Shown here: positions 37,706-48,326 of the stretch, one piece after another
How positions within the stretch are numbered: position 1 is the first letter of the stretch
Layout: the number at the start of each line of letters is the position of its first letter
Source of the DNA: Cryptomeria japonica
Taxonomy: Eukaryota; Streptophyta; Pinopsida; Cupressales; Cupressaceae
Assembly: GCF_030272615.1 (NCBI RefSeq)
Contig: NC_081406.1
Location: 238,750,422-238,814,421 of the forward strand
DNA length: 64,000 nucleotides
Direction: 5' to 3'
Position numbers and translations under genes: made by a program
Notes under the pieces: generated by a model
Databases searched by the model: none
Seen by the model: only the letters and a program-made list of their open reading frames with translations
Told to the model about the DNA's origin: nothing

Positions 37706-40700
37706 TCAGATGAAGTCTAGGGGGAGATGGATGCCATCCACTCCCATGTTAGCTAACTCGTTCGCTCTTTTATTACCTTTCTTATAGATATGATTGACCT
37801 TTAACCTCTCAAACCCTTGACATAAATCAATGGCTCGAGACAGTAGGGTGTTGAGTCACCAATTGGACATACTGCCTTTTCTAAGAGCATTGACAATTAT
37901 AGCAGAGTCCCCCTCAATATCCAAATACCTCACTCCTAATTTCCTACAAAGATGCAGGCCTTCCACCAGGGCCATCAATTCCACCCAGTTCTTCGATTTG
38001 ATGCCTACAGGGGATGCTTGGATGGCTATTTCTTTGCCTTCCCAATTGTGGACAGAGCATCCTATGCCTGCCACTCTTGGATTGCCCTGGGACACCCCAT
38101 CAAAATTTAACTTAAGCCATCCCACGCCTAGAGGATGCCATTTGCAATCAGCTCTTCTCCTAAGAATTCCCTCAAGGCCATCCCCCACAAAGGGTGGGAT
38201 AGATAGACCCACCCAAAGACCTTTCATCTTTTCATCCCAATAGGCTATAGTGGCATTCTTCTTCATACCCGAGAAGATCTGACAGTTTATGAGTTCAATG
38301 ATAGCAGCCTCAATGTTATTGATAACCCAGTGCACCTCTAGTTTTTCATTTTTGAAAAGACGTTTATTTATCTCCTTCCACAACTCCCACATTATGGTAG
38401 ATGGAAGAGAGATCCATAACCCTTCAAAAGTACTACCTCATCTAAGGTTAGGCCAAGCTCTAAGAATCCCTAAGATGGACTGGGGGAAGGCAGAGGACCA
38501 ACCAAGTTTCTTGGTGAACCAGACCCAACATTGGTTTGCATATGTACAATTGAGGAGAAGATGATTGGTATCTTCTTCATTCATCTCACATAGAGGGCAT
38601 CTACTAGGTCCCTCATACCCCATCCTCCTAAATTTATTAGCTGTCAAGAGTTTGTTCTTGAGAGAAAGCCAAGAGAAGACTCCAGCCTTGGGTAGGTACC
38701 TATCCCAACAAAGTTTCAGAGGAAGCTCTGTCATGGGTCTAAGGTGGGCTTTGGTGATATGAGAGTACCCATCCTTAGAATTATATTCCCCACTCAAGGA
38801 GCCATCCCATACAAGCCTATTCTTATTTAGGCCAAAGGAGATGTTTCTTGTTCTAAGAATTGCCATGAGTTTACAAATATCCCCTGCAGGGATATCCTCA
38901 TTTTCTCTGTCTATCCACTACCACCCCGCCCCTTCCACTGAGGGGGAGATGTAGTTCCTTAACAAGGTATCTCTATGTGATTCATGGAGATCTCAAGAAG
39001 CCCCAAAGTCATGAATTTTCTCTATAGCCTTATACCCTCCCCACGAGTTAGACTAGAAAAGGGCTTCATCCCCGGAACCAAGGTTCCAAGTGAGTTTTTC
39101 TAAAATAATACTTCTGCAATCCAACATAAATTTCCATATGCGAGATCCTCTGGGTGGATTGTTTTCTCTAAAAATTTGGATAGGGTTACCTCCATTGAGG
39201 TATTTATGGTGCAATAACCTTGCCCACTTCAGGAGGGGATGTCTGAACATTCTCCAAACTAACTTGGCCCCAAGGGCTCTGCTTTGGTCATGAAGATTTT
39301 TAATGCCAACACCTCCTTCTTCTTTTGGTCTGCATATCTTGTCCCAAGATAGGAGTGATAATTTCCTATCTTCATTGGCACCTTGCCAGAAGAACGTCCT
39401 AAGGTGTTTGTTTAGTTCATCCTATTTTTTGGATGATAAATTTTGATAGGAAAGCAGGTAAATGGGCATGGCTGCCAAGACCGATTTAACCAAGGTTACC
39501 CTACCTGCAGAGGACAACCATCTTCTTTTCCATGTGTTAATCCTCGATTTGATTTTATCTACCTGGTGGTCCCACAGTTTTGATGACCTACTACCTTTAT
39601 CTATGGGAATGCCTAGATATTTGCAAGGGAGGAGACCCGGCTTTACCTCCAAGATTTTATAGATCTTTTCCCCAGATGAGGGGTCAATGTTGAACATAAA
39701 TATTGTCAACTTCTCCAAATTAACCTCTTGACCCGATACTAACATATAGGCTTTGAGGATACTTTTGAGGGCTCTTGCTTCCCTAATGTTGCCATGCCCA
39801 AAAAACATTGTATCATCAACAAATTGCTAGTGGCTAATGGCAGGAAGGCCACTGGTAATAGGAATACCTTGGATCCTGGCCTCCTCTTTGGCCTTTGAGA
39901 TAGATCTCCCTAGGGCCTTTGCCATAATAATGAAGAGGAAAGGAGACATAGGGTCCCCCTTCCTAAGCCCTCTCGATCTGCTAAAGAAACCTTCAGGATT
40001 GCCATTGATCAAGACAAAAAATTTAGGAGTGGACATACATTCAAAAATAAGGTTGATCCAAGATTTGGAGAAGCCAAATGCTTCCAAGAATTTACATAAA
40101 AAGCGCCAGTCAACTTTCTCATAGGCTTTGCTGATATATAATTTGACAAGCATGTTTGGAGCATTATTAAGCTGGACCGAGTGGATAGCTTCTTGGGAAA
40201 TTATTAACCCATCAAAGATTGATCTGTCAGCTACAAAGCCTATTTGTTCTTCGATAATGATGAGAGGGAGAAGTTTCTGAAGTCTAGCTGCTAAGGTTTG
40301 GGTAAGGAGTTTATAAAGGGTGTTACACAAGACTATGGGCCTAAAACCATTGAAGTTGTCTGGTTTCTCTCCTTTTGGAATCATAACTAGGAAGGTATTG
40401 TTGATCTCCTTGAGAATCTTCCCTAAGTTTCTGACACCCTCTAAGGCCTCCGTGATCTCCAGCCCCATAAAATCCCAACATTTTTGAAGAAGCTAGTTGG
40501 GAAGCCATCTGGGCCCGGAGCTTTATCTAGATTCATCTTCATGAGGGCAGATTTAACCTCGTCCTCAGAGAATTTCTTAAGCAAGCATTTATTGTGTTCT
40601 TCATTAATGAGTTTTGGAAGATTGTTAATAATATTAAGTTGGCCCTTAAGATTGAAACCATCAGTTTTGTTTAGGACACCTTTAAAGAACCTAATAGCTT

Positions 40701-41898
40701 CTGAGGCAACATCGGCCAGGTCTGCCAGGTTGTCTCCCTATCTATTCTTAATGTTGGAGATCTAATTAACCCATCTCCTCTACTTGGTGCTATTGTGGAA
40801 GAACTTGGTGTTGCGATCCCCATCTTTTAGCCAAGATTCCCTGGATTTTTGTCTCCAGAAGATCTCTTCTTTTGGCAGAATCTTTTCATACTTTGATAGT
40901 AATGATTTTTCCTTAAGGAAGAGATGTTCATTCATCCGCCTCTCTAGAACATCCTTATTAACATTCGTAAGATCCTTTTCTATTAAGAGTTTCTTGTCAA
41001 AGATGTTACCAAAGTTCTCCCTATTCCACTCCAAGAGCTTCCTTTTAATAAACTTCAACTTGTTTGCCACAATAAACATTTTCAAGCCTATGAAGATTGA
41101 ATCACTCCACCAATGTTCAATTAGGTTGATGATGTTGTCATTCTTGAACCACATGCTTTCAAATTTGACAGGGCAGTTTCTAGGAGAGTGATCTGTCAAG
41201 ATTTTAAGTTGAAGTGGGAAGTGGTAAGAGCTAGATAAAGGTAGATCTCTGCTTCCATGGTGTAATTGAGCTCCGAAAGCCCTCCATGGATAAAAAACCT
41301 ATCAAGTTTTTCCACAATGTTGCAGAAACCTTTCCTTCTATTATTCCATGTAAAGGTGTTCTCTGCTGTGAATTTCCAGTAGAGAGTTCCTATTGATCCA
41401 GTTATTGAAGTCCAAAGCCACTGGGGGTAGCTTGATACTATCTTCCCTTTTGTCTTCAGCCTTAGTGATGGCATTGAAATCTCCACCAATGATACATACC
41501 TTGTTCGGGTGATTACCAAGGAAGGCCTCAAGTTCCAATGAAACTAGGGCTTTGTCCCTATTTTGGATAGGACCATAAACATTGATCAAATTAAATCTTA
41601 ACTTGTTGTTATAGCATACTACTTCTCTGCCTATCCAAATTTTTTTTATCTCTAATGGTGAAAACAAGGAAAATCTAGGGTCCCAAATGATTGCCAAGCC
41701 TCCTAAAGCCCCCATGGACGGGGAATGCTTCAATTTTCTAAAGCTTAATTTCTTTTAGAAAAGGTCGATCTTGGAGGAGTTCATTTTAGTTTCTTGGATT
41801 AGAATTATGTCTGGTTTTGATTCAGATATACAATACTTTATGATGCGTTGTTTGTTAGGGGCGTTCAAGCCCCTAACATTCCATGATATGATTTTCAT
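37706..41898 (-). pseudogene. LINE ORF2: endonuclease, reverse transcriptase, zf-RVT, RNase H
   Basis: ATG at 41898-41896 opens MKIISWNVRGLNAPNKQ, the APE-type endonuclease, with IQETK and later GGDFNAI (about 41470). Reverse transcriptase follows: GFRPIVLCNTLYKLL (about 40340), QIGFVADRSIFDGL, GLRKGDPMSPFLF (about 39960) and catalytic FVDD at about 39812. A zinc-finger segment (CPLCEMNEEDTNHLLLNC) is at about 38590. RNase H starts at LNFDGVSQGNP (about 38110), with the end HLPLDFI then TGA at 37706. Length is about 1397 codons, normal for plant L1 ORF2. Several stops and frameshifts kill it, including TAG just before QFVDD and a stop near 41756. Confidence 0.88.
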
Positions 41899-43483
41899 GG
41901 TTTTGTGGGGAGGAACTCCCCCTCCCCTACATTAAAAGGAGATGAGATTTTAGGTTGTCCCCTAGCATACCCATCCTTGGTTCTTAACTTAGCAAGGGAT
42001 CTTCTACCTCTTCTCTTAATGAGCTTGGCACAATCAGGAGAGTCTTTGCTTTCTTCAGAGATATGAATTCCTAGAATGTTGGGGTTTTCATTTTCCAGAT
42101 TGTCCAAGGCCACAAAATGTTCTTCTGTTTCCAAATTGACTCTAGTATTATCCACTAAATTTTTAACGTGGAGATCCCTCTGTCCATCCATGTCCTCAGA
42201 ATCACAAACCTCATCCATAAATTGTTTCATTAGGTCATTAACTACTTCTTCCCCAATATAATTGGCGATAATATTGACCTCCCTAGCTACTTGTTCATTC
42301 TTCGTTTCTGCCTCCACCAGATTATTCTTCAAGGGTGGGGAAGAATCCTCTACTCCCTCATTGGCCAACCTATCTGAAACTAGAGTTGATGGTTGAACCT
42401 GCCTAGAGTCAATAACCATAGTTGGGGGGTAGCTTTCCTTTACCAATGATTGCTCAGAGGGGAAAAAATTACAGTCTAATTGAGACCTGGAGGGCTCATC
42501 ATCCTCGGGTTGTTGTATAATCCAGAGGCTATGTTACTGGCTAAACTTGGCTGATCCTTCTAAAGAGGAGGCTCACTAATATCACCTTCTTCTAAATCTT
42601 GATCCCTGATCCCAGTGACATCTATTGGTGTCAAGCCAGTTTCCAGAGATGGGGGTGACAGGGAGCTTGAATTCTTGATGAGGGGGTCCTTGGGAAGGGT
42701 TTTAAAGCATTGATCCTCTGTAAGATCAGAGGGATGGTGTTTATGATTCTTTTTAGATTCAAGGCCTTCTAAAGTAAGACCCTCCATTTCTTCCAAGAAT
42801 TTAAATGAGATGCCAGAATTCTTATGATTTAACCTAGGATATGTCATCACATGAGAATATATCTTAGGGAAATCATCTCCAATGGGGCCAACATAAAAGG
42901 ATAATTCTATGGTTAAGCTGAAGTTATCGAATTTTAGCATTATGTTTTCTAAATTTTTGATGTTGATGTCCATTGTTACCATAAGAATCTGGTTAGAGAA
43001 TTTAAGAGAGGTTTTTTTAACACATACAAATTTCCCAATTTTATTGCCTATCATTTTTTGGATTTCAATATTACGAAGTTCTACTGGTAAATTTTCAATT
43101 GATATTTCCCTATTTACCATGAAAGGATTTAACCGAGATGGATAAAAAAGGGGCTGCCATGCCCAACATTCTAAATTAAAACCCTTGTATTTTAAGATAT
43201 CCCCAAACAAAAGCCTATTTCTCAAACCTGGGTTGCCACATTCAATTGTAAGGAAATTATCATGAAGGAAATCGATTCTTACCTGGTCCTTAAAGGATGA
43301 TGTTAACCAGTCAGCAATTTTCTCAGACGAAATACCCAAACCTTCCCATCGGGCAAAGATGACGCATTCCTTACAATGCTTTTGATGCTTTGATAGGGTT
43401 TGAATGTCAATTTCAATCACCAGCCTTATCTTAGTGGCTGGTGGATTCTTTGATGAGTCAACCTCAAAATGCTTGTTACCCAT
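41895..43483 (-). pseudogene. LINE ORF1, DUF4283-type RNA-binding protein
   Basis: 43483-42560 is open for 307 codons. It begins MGNKHFEVDSSKNPP and contains the pattern of plant L1 ORF1 N-terminal domains (GLGISSEKIADWLTSSF; NPFMVNREISIENLPVEL; IGNKIGKFVCV). After a frameshift between about 42560 and 42450, a second open part (42446-41895) ends in a basic stretch (LIKRRGRRSLAKLRTKDG) and TGA. That TGA overlaps the ORF2 start as ATGA. No CCHC knuckle is evident after the DUF4283-like part. It is expected to bind LINE RNA. Confidence 0.75.
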
Positions 43484-43968
43484 TAGATTTTCATGATTCT
43501 AAATAGAATGATGACCCAGGGTTTCCTTACCCTTCACAAATTTTTCTAAAAAATTCCGTTGAGGAATGATATCCCGATTGATGGTGTTGTTATAATGGTT
43601 AGGTTTTAAAAAACCCTCCAAATAATGCTAAGAATTTTGGGCATGGCCTGTTGGTTGACCGAGTGCTCGCCTAGCTAAATGCTTGGGTTTTCTACGTCTA
43701 ACCTTCTACCAATTTCGATCCTTACCTACACGGGGAGGAGGGGGAGCCCTATCCATTTTTATCAACGCATATTTGGTTTTCGCAAAGAAAGCCTCCTGTT
43801 CATGAGTTCATGATGCAGCCTTAATGGGACCCTCAGCCTGAAGATTGTTAGCAAGAATAGAGAAGCGATTCATAGAGCCCATATAAGTGCCAAGCGGTGG
43901 TCTCGATAGCAACAAGGCAGAGATACCAAGGCGATGCCGCGATATTTTGGTTGCAAAGCCATTTTTTA
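43484..43968 (-). other. LINE 5' untranslated region
   Basis: About 485 bp upstream of ORF1 on the minus strand, more GC-rich than its flanks, starting near tggctttgcaaccaaaat. An internal promoter is expected here in LINEs but no element can be named. Confidence 0.4.
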
Positions 43969-44844
43969 CTATTAAATTTGATTTTAAGATTAATTTTATT
44001 ATTCAAATTATAATTATATATATTTTCTAATTAAATTACGAACATATTCTTAAGAAAAATGTATGTTTTCACTATAATTTTTATATTATATTATAATTGT
44101 TAATATTATTTTATTGAAGTGAGAGTTGTAGTTAATATTATAGAAATATAACTAAAAAATATAATTTCGAAATAACAATAGTTTAAAATTATATTAATTA
44201 AGAATTGCAACAAATATTTTTATTACAATATTATGCAAGTGTAGGAGACAATTGTTATAATTATAACTCTATCATTTTTAATTAAATTAGCATTATATTT
44301 TTTAGAAAAATATATCATCCCTATAATATTAATTTTTTTTATAGTATAATTATTTATATTATTCTATTGAAGTAAAAGTACAGCTAGTCTATTAGGGTTT
44401 TATGTTTTTTCCTTTGTCTTCTAATTTTTGGCATTTGTTTTGTGTCATACAACAAACAGTGCAAAACTTTTTAGGTTTAAAAATGGCCACGAGTAGCTCC
44501 ATGCTAGTAGTTGCTGGTTTGACATCTCGCATGAATGGTTCCACCAAACAAGTAAGCAAAAAGATTTGTTTCCTAAATTTTTTTAAATGAGGTATGTCTT
44601 TTGATAATTTTAATCTAATATAGATACTCACATACTATTCATAAAAATAAAATAAAAGTAAAAATAATTAATATTAAATAAATATAATTAAAATAATATA
44701 ATTTTAAAATAACATTGATTTAAAATTATAATAATTAAAAATCACTACAAATATTTTAATTACAATATTACTCAATGTTATATGACACTTGTTTCAATAT
44801 TCTTTTATGTTCTGAACATCTGTTTTAAGTAAAAGAATATTGAA
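43969..44844. other. AT-rich non-coding DNA with diverged 255-bp repeats
   Basis: The first 220 bp finish copy B homology (A equivalent 15537-15716). Sequence at about 44020-44260 recurs in diverged form at about 44275-44390 and 44690-44790 (ctaattaaatta...attgaagt; tttaaaattatattaatt), giving an old tandem repeat of roughly 255 bp. A frame at 44402-44590 is not convincing. Confidence 0.45.
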
Positions 44845-45130
44845 CGGAGAAATAGGAAAAATCAAATGATTGCTATTGTTCGATTGCGTTTGCATTTCGA
44901 TTTCTGTGGTAGTCTGTCATTTGATAGGAAGCTGAAATAGGAAAAATCAAATGATCTGGTATTGTTCGATTGGCTTCCATTTCGATTTCTGTGGTAGTCC
45001 ATTATTTGATAGGTAAGCTGAAATAGGAAAAATCAAATTATCTGGTATTGTTCGATAGAAAAAAACAAATGATCTGGTATAGTTCAATTGGGTTTGCATT
45101 TCGATTTCTGGGGTAGTCTGTTATTTGATA
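44845..45130. repeat. 85-bp tandem repeat upstream of polygalacturonase
   Basis: About three and a half units, with anchors aataggaaaaatcaaat at 44851, 44936 and 45022. Each includes tggtattgttcgatt, gcatttcgatttctgtggt and agtctgtcatttgatagg. The last unit is rearranged. It lies 300-590 bp before the start codon. Confidence 0.85.
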
Positions 45131-45324
45131 CGTGGTTTGCATTTAGAGAATCTAAGACGATCAATACACAAGCATTCCAAAGCCATTCATTTGCTGAAAG
45201 AGTGCTGTTACCACACACGGTAGACCTAACAAAGACTCACGACTTGTGATGTAAATCAAACCAAGATCTAAGTATCCCTTTCCTTGCAGGTAGCAACTTA
45301 GTAGTAATCAGAATAGTTCCTAAT

Positions 45325-45336
45325 ATAGTATAAACA
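45325..45336 (+). promoter_or_regulatory. Possible TATA box of the polygalacturonase gene
   Basis: atagtataaaca, about 100 bp before the ATG at 45432, followed by a CT-rich leader (ctcactcatctccttcactc). Confidence 0.35.
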
Positions 45337-45431
45337 GGCATTATTTAACGCTCACTCATCTCCTTCACTCATACCTTAGGTCTCTTTCTCTAATTCACAT
45401 TTGACTGAATCTTAGTTAGGCTCTAATTCTA

Positions 45432-48222
45432 ATGAGATCAATGGCTCGACCAGGTCAAAATCTTCATGTGAAAAATTTGGTCTTGGTGGCCTTATATTTG
45501 GTCATCATGGCAGTTGAAGCCCAGTTAATCACATCCAGTAACAGATATCTTAGGGCTTCTACAATATCTCTGGCTTCTACTCAGGGTAGAAATGGAAGAA
45601 GTTTTGGCGTACAAAATTATGGTGCAGTGGGTGATGGAGAGCACGACGATACTGAGGTCCTCTTATCATTTATCCTCTTGTTCCTAACATTAAGATCTTA
45701 TTTACTGCCACTTTAACAGTTTCTATCTTGAGTAACAGAAAGTTTACATCTTATTATTAAGGACTCCAAAATCTTATGTCTTATTAAAATTCTAATGGTT
45801 TTCAGGCGTTTACTCGTGCATGGAATGATGCTTATAAAGCGTCGTCTGCAACTTTGAATGTGCCAGGTGGCAAGACTTTTCTGGTCAACAATCTAAATTT
45901 CCAGGGACCGTGTCAGCCTGGTTTCACATTTCAGGTCTAAAATTTGAACATAACCCTAAAGGATTCAAAAACAATGGATTTAATACATCTCATTTTGTCG
46001 AGAAATTGTATAGTTCTATGCTATTTGTATTTGTAGTAAGAATAGTAATCCTTCTCCAAAGTTTACCAAACTCTAGATTAATTCTATGTTTGATCCTCAT
46101 TCTGTAATTTTGTGCAGTGATTCGAGAATATGGTAGTAACTCAAGACATTTTTTTAATTTTTATTTTACTAGGTCGATGGAATTATTGTTGCCCCAGAAA
46201 ATCCGAGCAGCTGGAAGAGCACATATGTGTGGTTGTTGATCAAGCATCTTTAACAATTTACATTGACTGGGGTAAACATAAAAGTAGACCAACGGTTAGT
46301 AACCATTTACACTGCTGAACTTCTCTTGTGTGTTTCTAGTTTCTGATACAGAATATATGTAAAATACTACCTAAACTAGAACCTTAATACATGTAAAATT
46401 TTACCTAAACCTGCACAGTAAGGTTCTAGTTTGAATTTTCAAACAGAATTTGCAGATGAATGAGGAAAAATAAATAAAGCCTGTAAAACCGGAGTTATTT
46501 TTTTAATTAGCTTACAATAAAGAAAGCAACATCAGTTTTTCAATACACAGGAATAAAACAGAAAGCAGCGAGTATCTTCCATAAAGCATGAATAAAAATA
46601 GGTCCGTAAAGCATGGGAAAAAAATACTTACATGCGCTAAAATTATAGATGCATATCATATGACTTTCTTTTTTCCAAAGGCCATTCAATTCAATGATGT
46701 GAAAGGGAGTGCACTGAGTGGACTGAAGGTGACAAACAGTCCTCAATTTCATGTCACATTGACAAATTGTGAGAGTGTCCAGATCGTGGGTATTACCATT
46801 CAGGCACCAGAAAGCAGCCCAAACACTGATGGAATTGATACGTTCCAATCCACAAATATAGTCATAAAAGATTCCACTATTGGAACAGGTAAAGGAATGA
46901 GGAATGTGGCAAATATATTCATTTTCAGATTTTGTTTTAAATAAAACAGTTTGAATTTCCAAGGGTGAATTGTCTTAGTGATAAATATTTTGGACCATAA
47001 ATAGTTTGGATTATATTTCAAGATTCATCAGTAACATTCTTTGATTATCAAAGTACACTCTATGATACATCAATGATTTTATTTGATTACAAGTTAAAAA
47101 ACTGATAAAAGAAAATGGATGCGACAATTATAATTAAAAAATTTCATATCATAGATTAATTATGATCTCAGATTTTTTCTTTTATTCTTAAATATAATAT
47201 TAAATAGCAGAGATTATATGTGAATAGAGACATATGAGTACATGGAAGTTTGATGACTGCAGGAGATGACTGTGTGGGGATAGGTGATGGGTCTTCAAAT
47301 ATTAACATCAATGATATCACATGCAGTCCAGGCCATGGAATAAGGTGATTAACGCTCTTAATAAACACAAATCCCTTAACAGCTAATAATAATTTATGTC
47401 TGTCTAAATATGTTAGGCATGAGAAATTCTTTATATTATTTGTATAATTTTGCAGCATTGGAAGTCTTGGAAGAGGAAACACGAAAGCAGATGTCCATTC
47501 TATTCACGTGGACGGCGCCAAGTTGACATCAACAAGGAATGGATTAAGAATCAAGACATGGCCGGTATAATAATTATTTCAATAATCTCAAATTAAATCA
47601 TTGCTGTTTTAAAAATAACATAAAAAAAAATACTTCTGTATGCTGAGGATAGATGAAATGTAGTATTGAAATAAAGGAGAACTACAAGAATCATTGTTTA
47701 TTTTTATTTTCATGGGATTTTCAATAGGTTACACTATTTGAAATGTTCATTGACAAACTGTCTATGATATAACAGGGGGGTTCTGGCGTGGCAAGTGATA
47801 TAACATATGAAAATGGCCAGATGGAAGACGTAAGCAACCCAAAAATAATTAACCAGTTCTACTGTGAAACAGTTGACACTGGGTCTGGTTGCAAGTCTCA
47901 GGTAGACATCTGATCTAAATCCTTAATTAAACTCAGTTTTTGCTTTCAATACAACTGAGATCTGATTCGGAGTTCACCTTTTCATTTGATGTAGAGTTCT
48001 GCTGTGAAAATCAGTAATGTAGAATACAGTACTATCAGGGGCACAACACCAACAGAAGATGGAATCACATTGTCGTGCAGCCAAAGCGGATCTTGCATGG
48101 GCATAAAAATGGAGAACATAGTTTTGGTAACTGGCTCAGGGGCGCAAGCTTCTTGTAATGCCCAAAACGTACAGGGTGGAAATTCGATTCCTTCACGTTG
48201 TCTGGGCAACAATGGCCAATGA
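45432..48222 (+). pseudogene. Polygalacturonase (glycoside hydrolase family 28), broken
   Basis: Encodes a secreted pectin-cutting enzyme, closest by my recognition to conifer pollen polygalacturonases. Exon segments with GT-AG borders: 45432-45656, 45806-45934, 46173-about 46286, about 46681-46888, 47263-47344, 47456-47564, 47776-47901, 47995-48222. Residues 12-31 form a signal peptide ending VEA; NYGAVGDGEHDDT marks the N-terminal repeat. All four catalytic motifs survive: SPNTDGID (about 46818), GDDC (47263), GHGISIGS (about 47333) and RIK (about 47549). Two lesions break it: TAA at 46251 inside exon 3 (probably from CAA), and absence of the DG-G-WW segment expected between exons 3 and 4. 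Normally acts in the cell wall or pollen tube. Confidence 0.88.
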
Positions 48223-48326
48223 TATAACAGAGCTGTGAAGCTGTCTCTAATGCAGTAACCTATTTCTTGAATCCCTGAAAAGTAATGTAGTCTTCAGAAC
48301 AGTTAGCAATTAACAAGTTGGATCTT
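48223..48326 (+). other. Polygalacturonase 3' flank
   Basis: About 100 bp between the stop codon and the start of copia copy C. No AATAAA signal is evident. Confidence 0.4.

Larger units (their letters stand above)
35070..43968 (-). mobile_element. L1-type LINE inserted in copy B
   Basis: Minus-strand element with ORF1 (43483-41895), ORF2 (41898-37706), and a 2.6-kb 3' region ending ggccttttatcgatc and a short A-rich tail (plus strand about 35070-35085). The flanks repeat an AT-rich target of about 25-35 bp, with core aagattaattttattatt, at 35046-35066 and 43983-44004; copy A has it once, at about 15524-15540. At 8.9 kb it is longer than usual for plant L1 elements, mainly because of the 3' region. 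Boundaries are uncertain by a few bases. Confidence 0.8.

Noticed and set aside
46540-47021. Minus-strand frames of 140 and 73 codons over polygalacturonase exon 4
   Set aside because: Antisense shadows of a well-supported exon.
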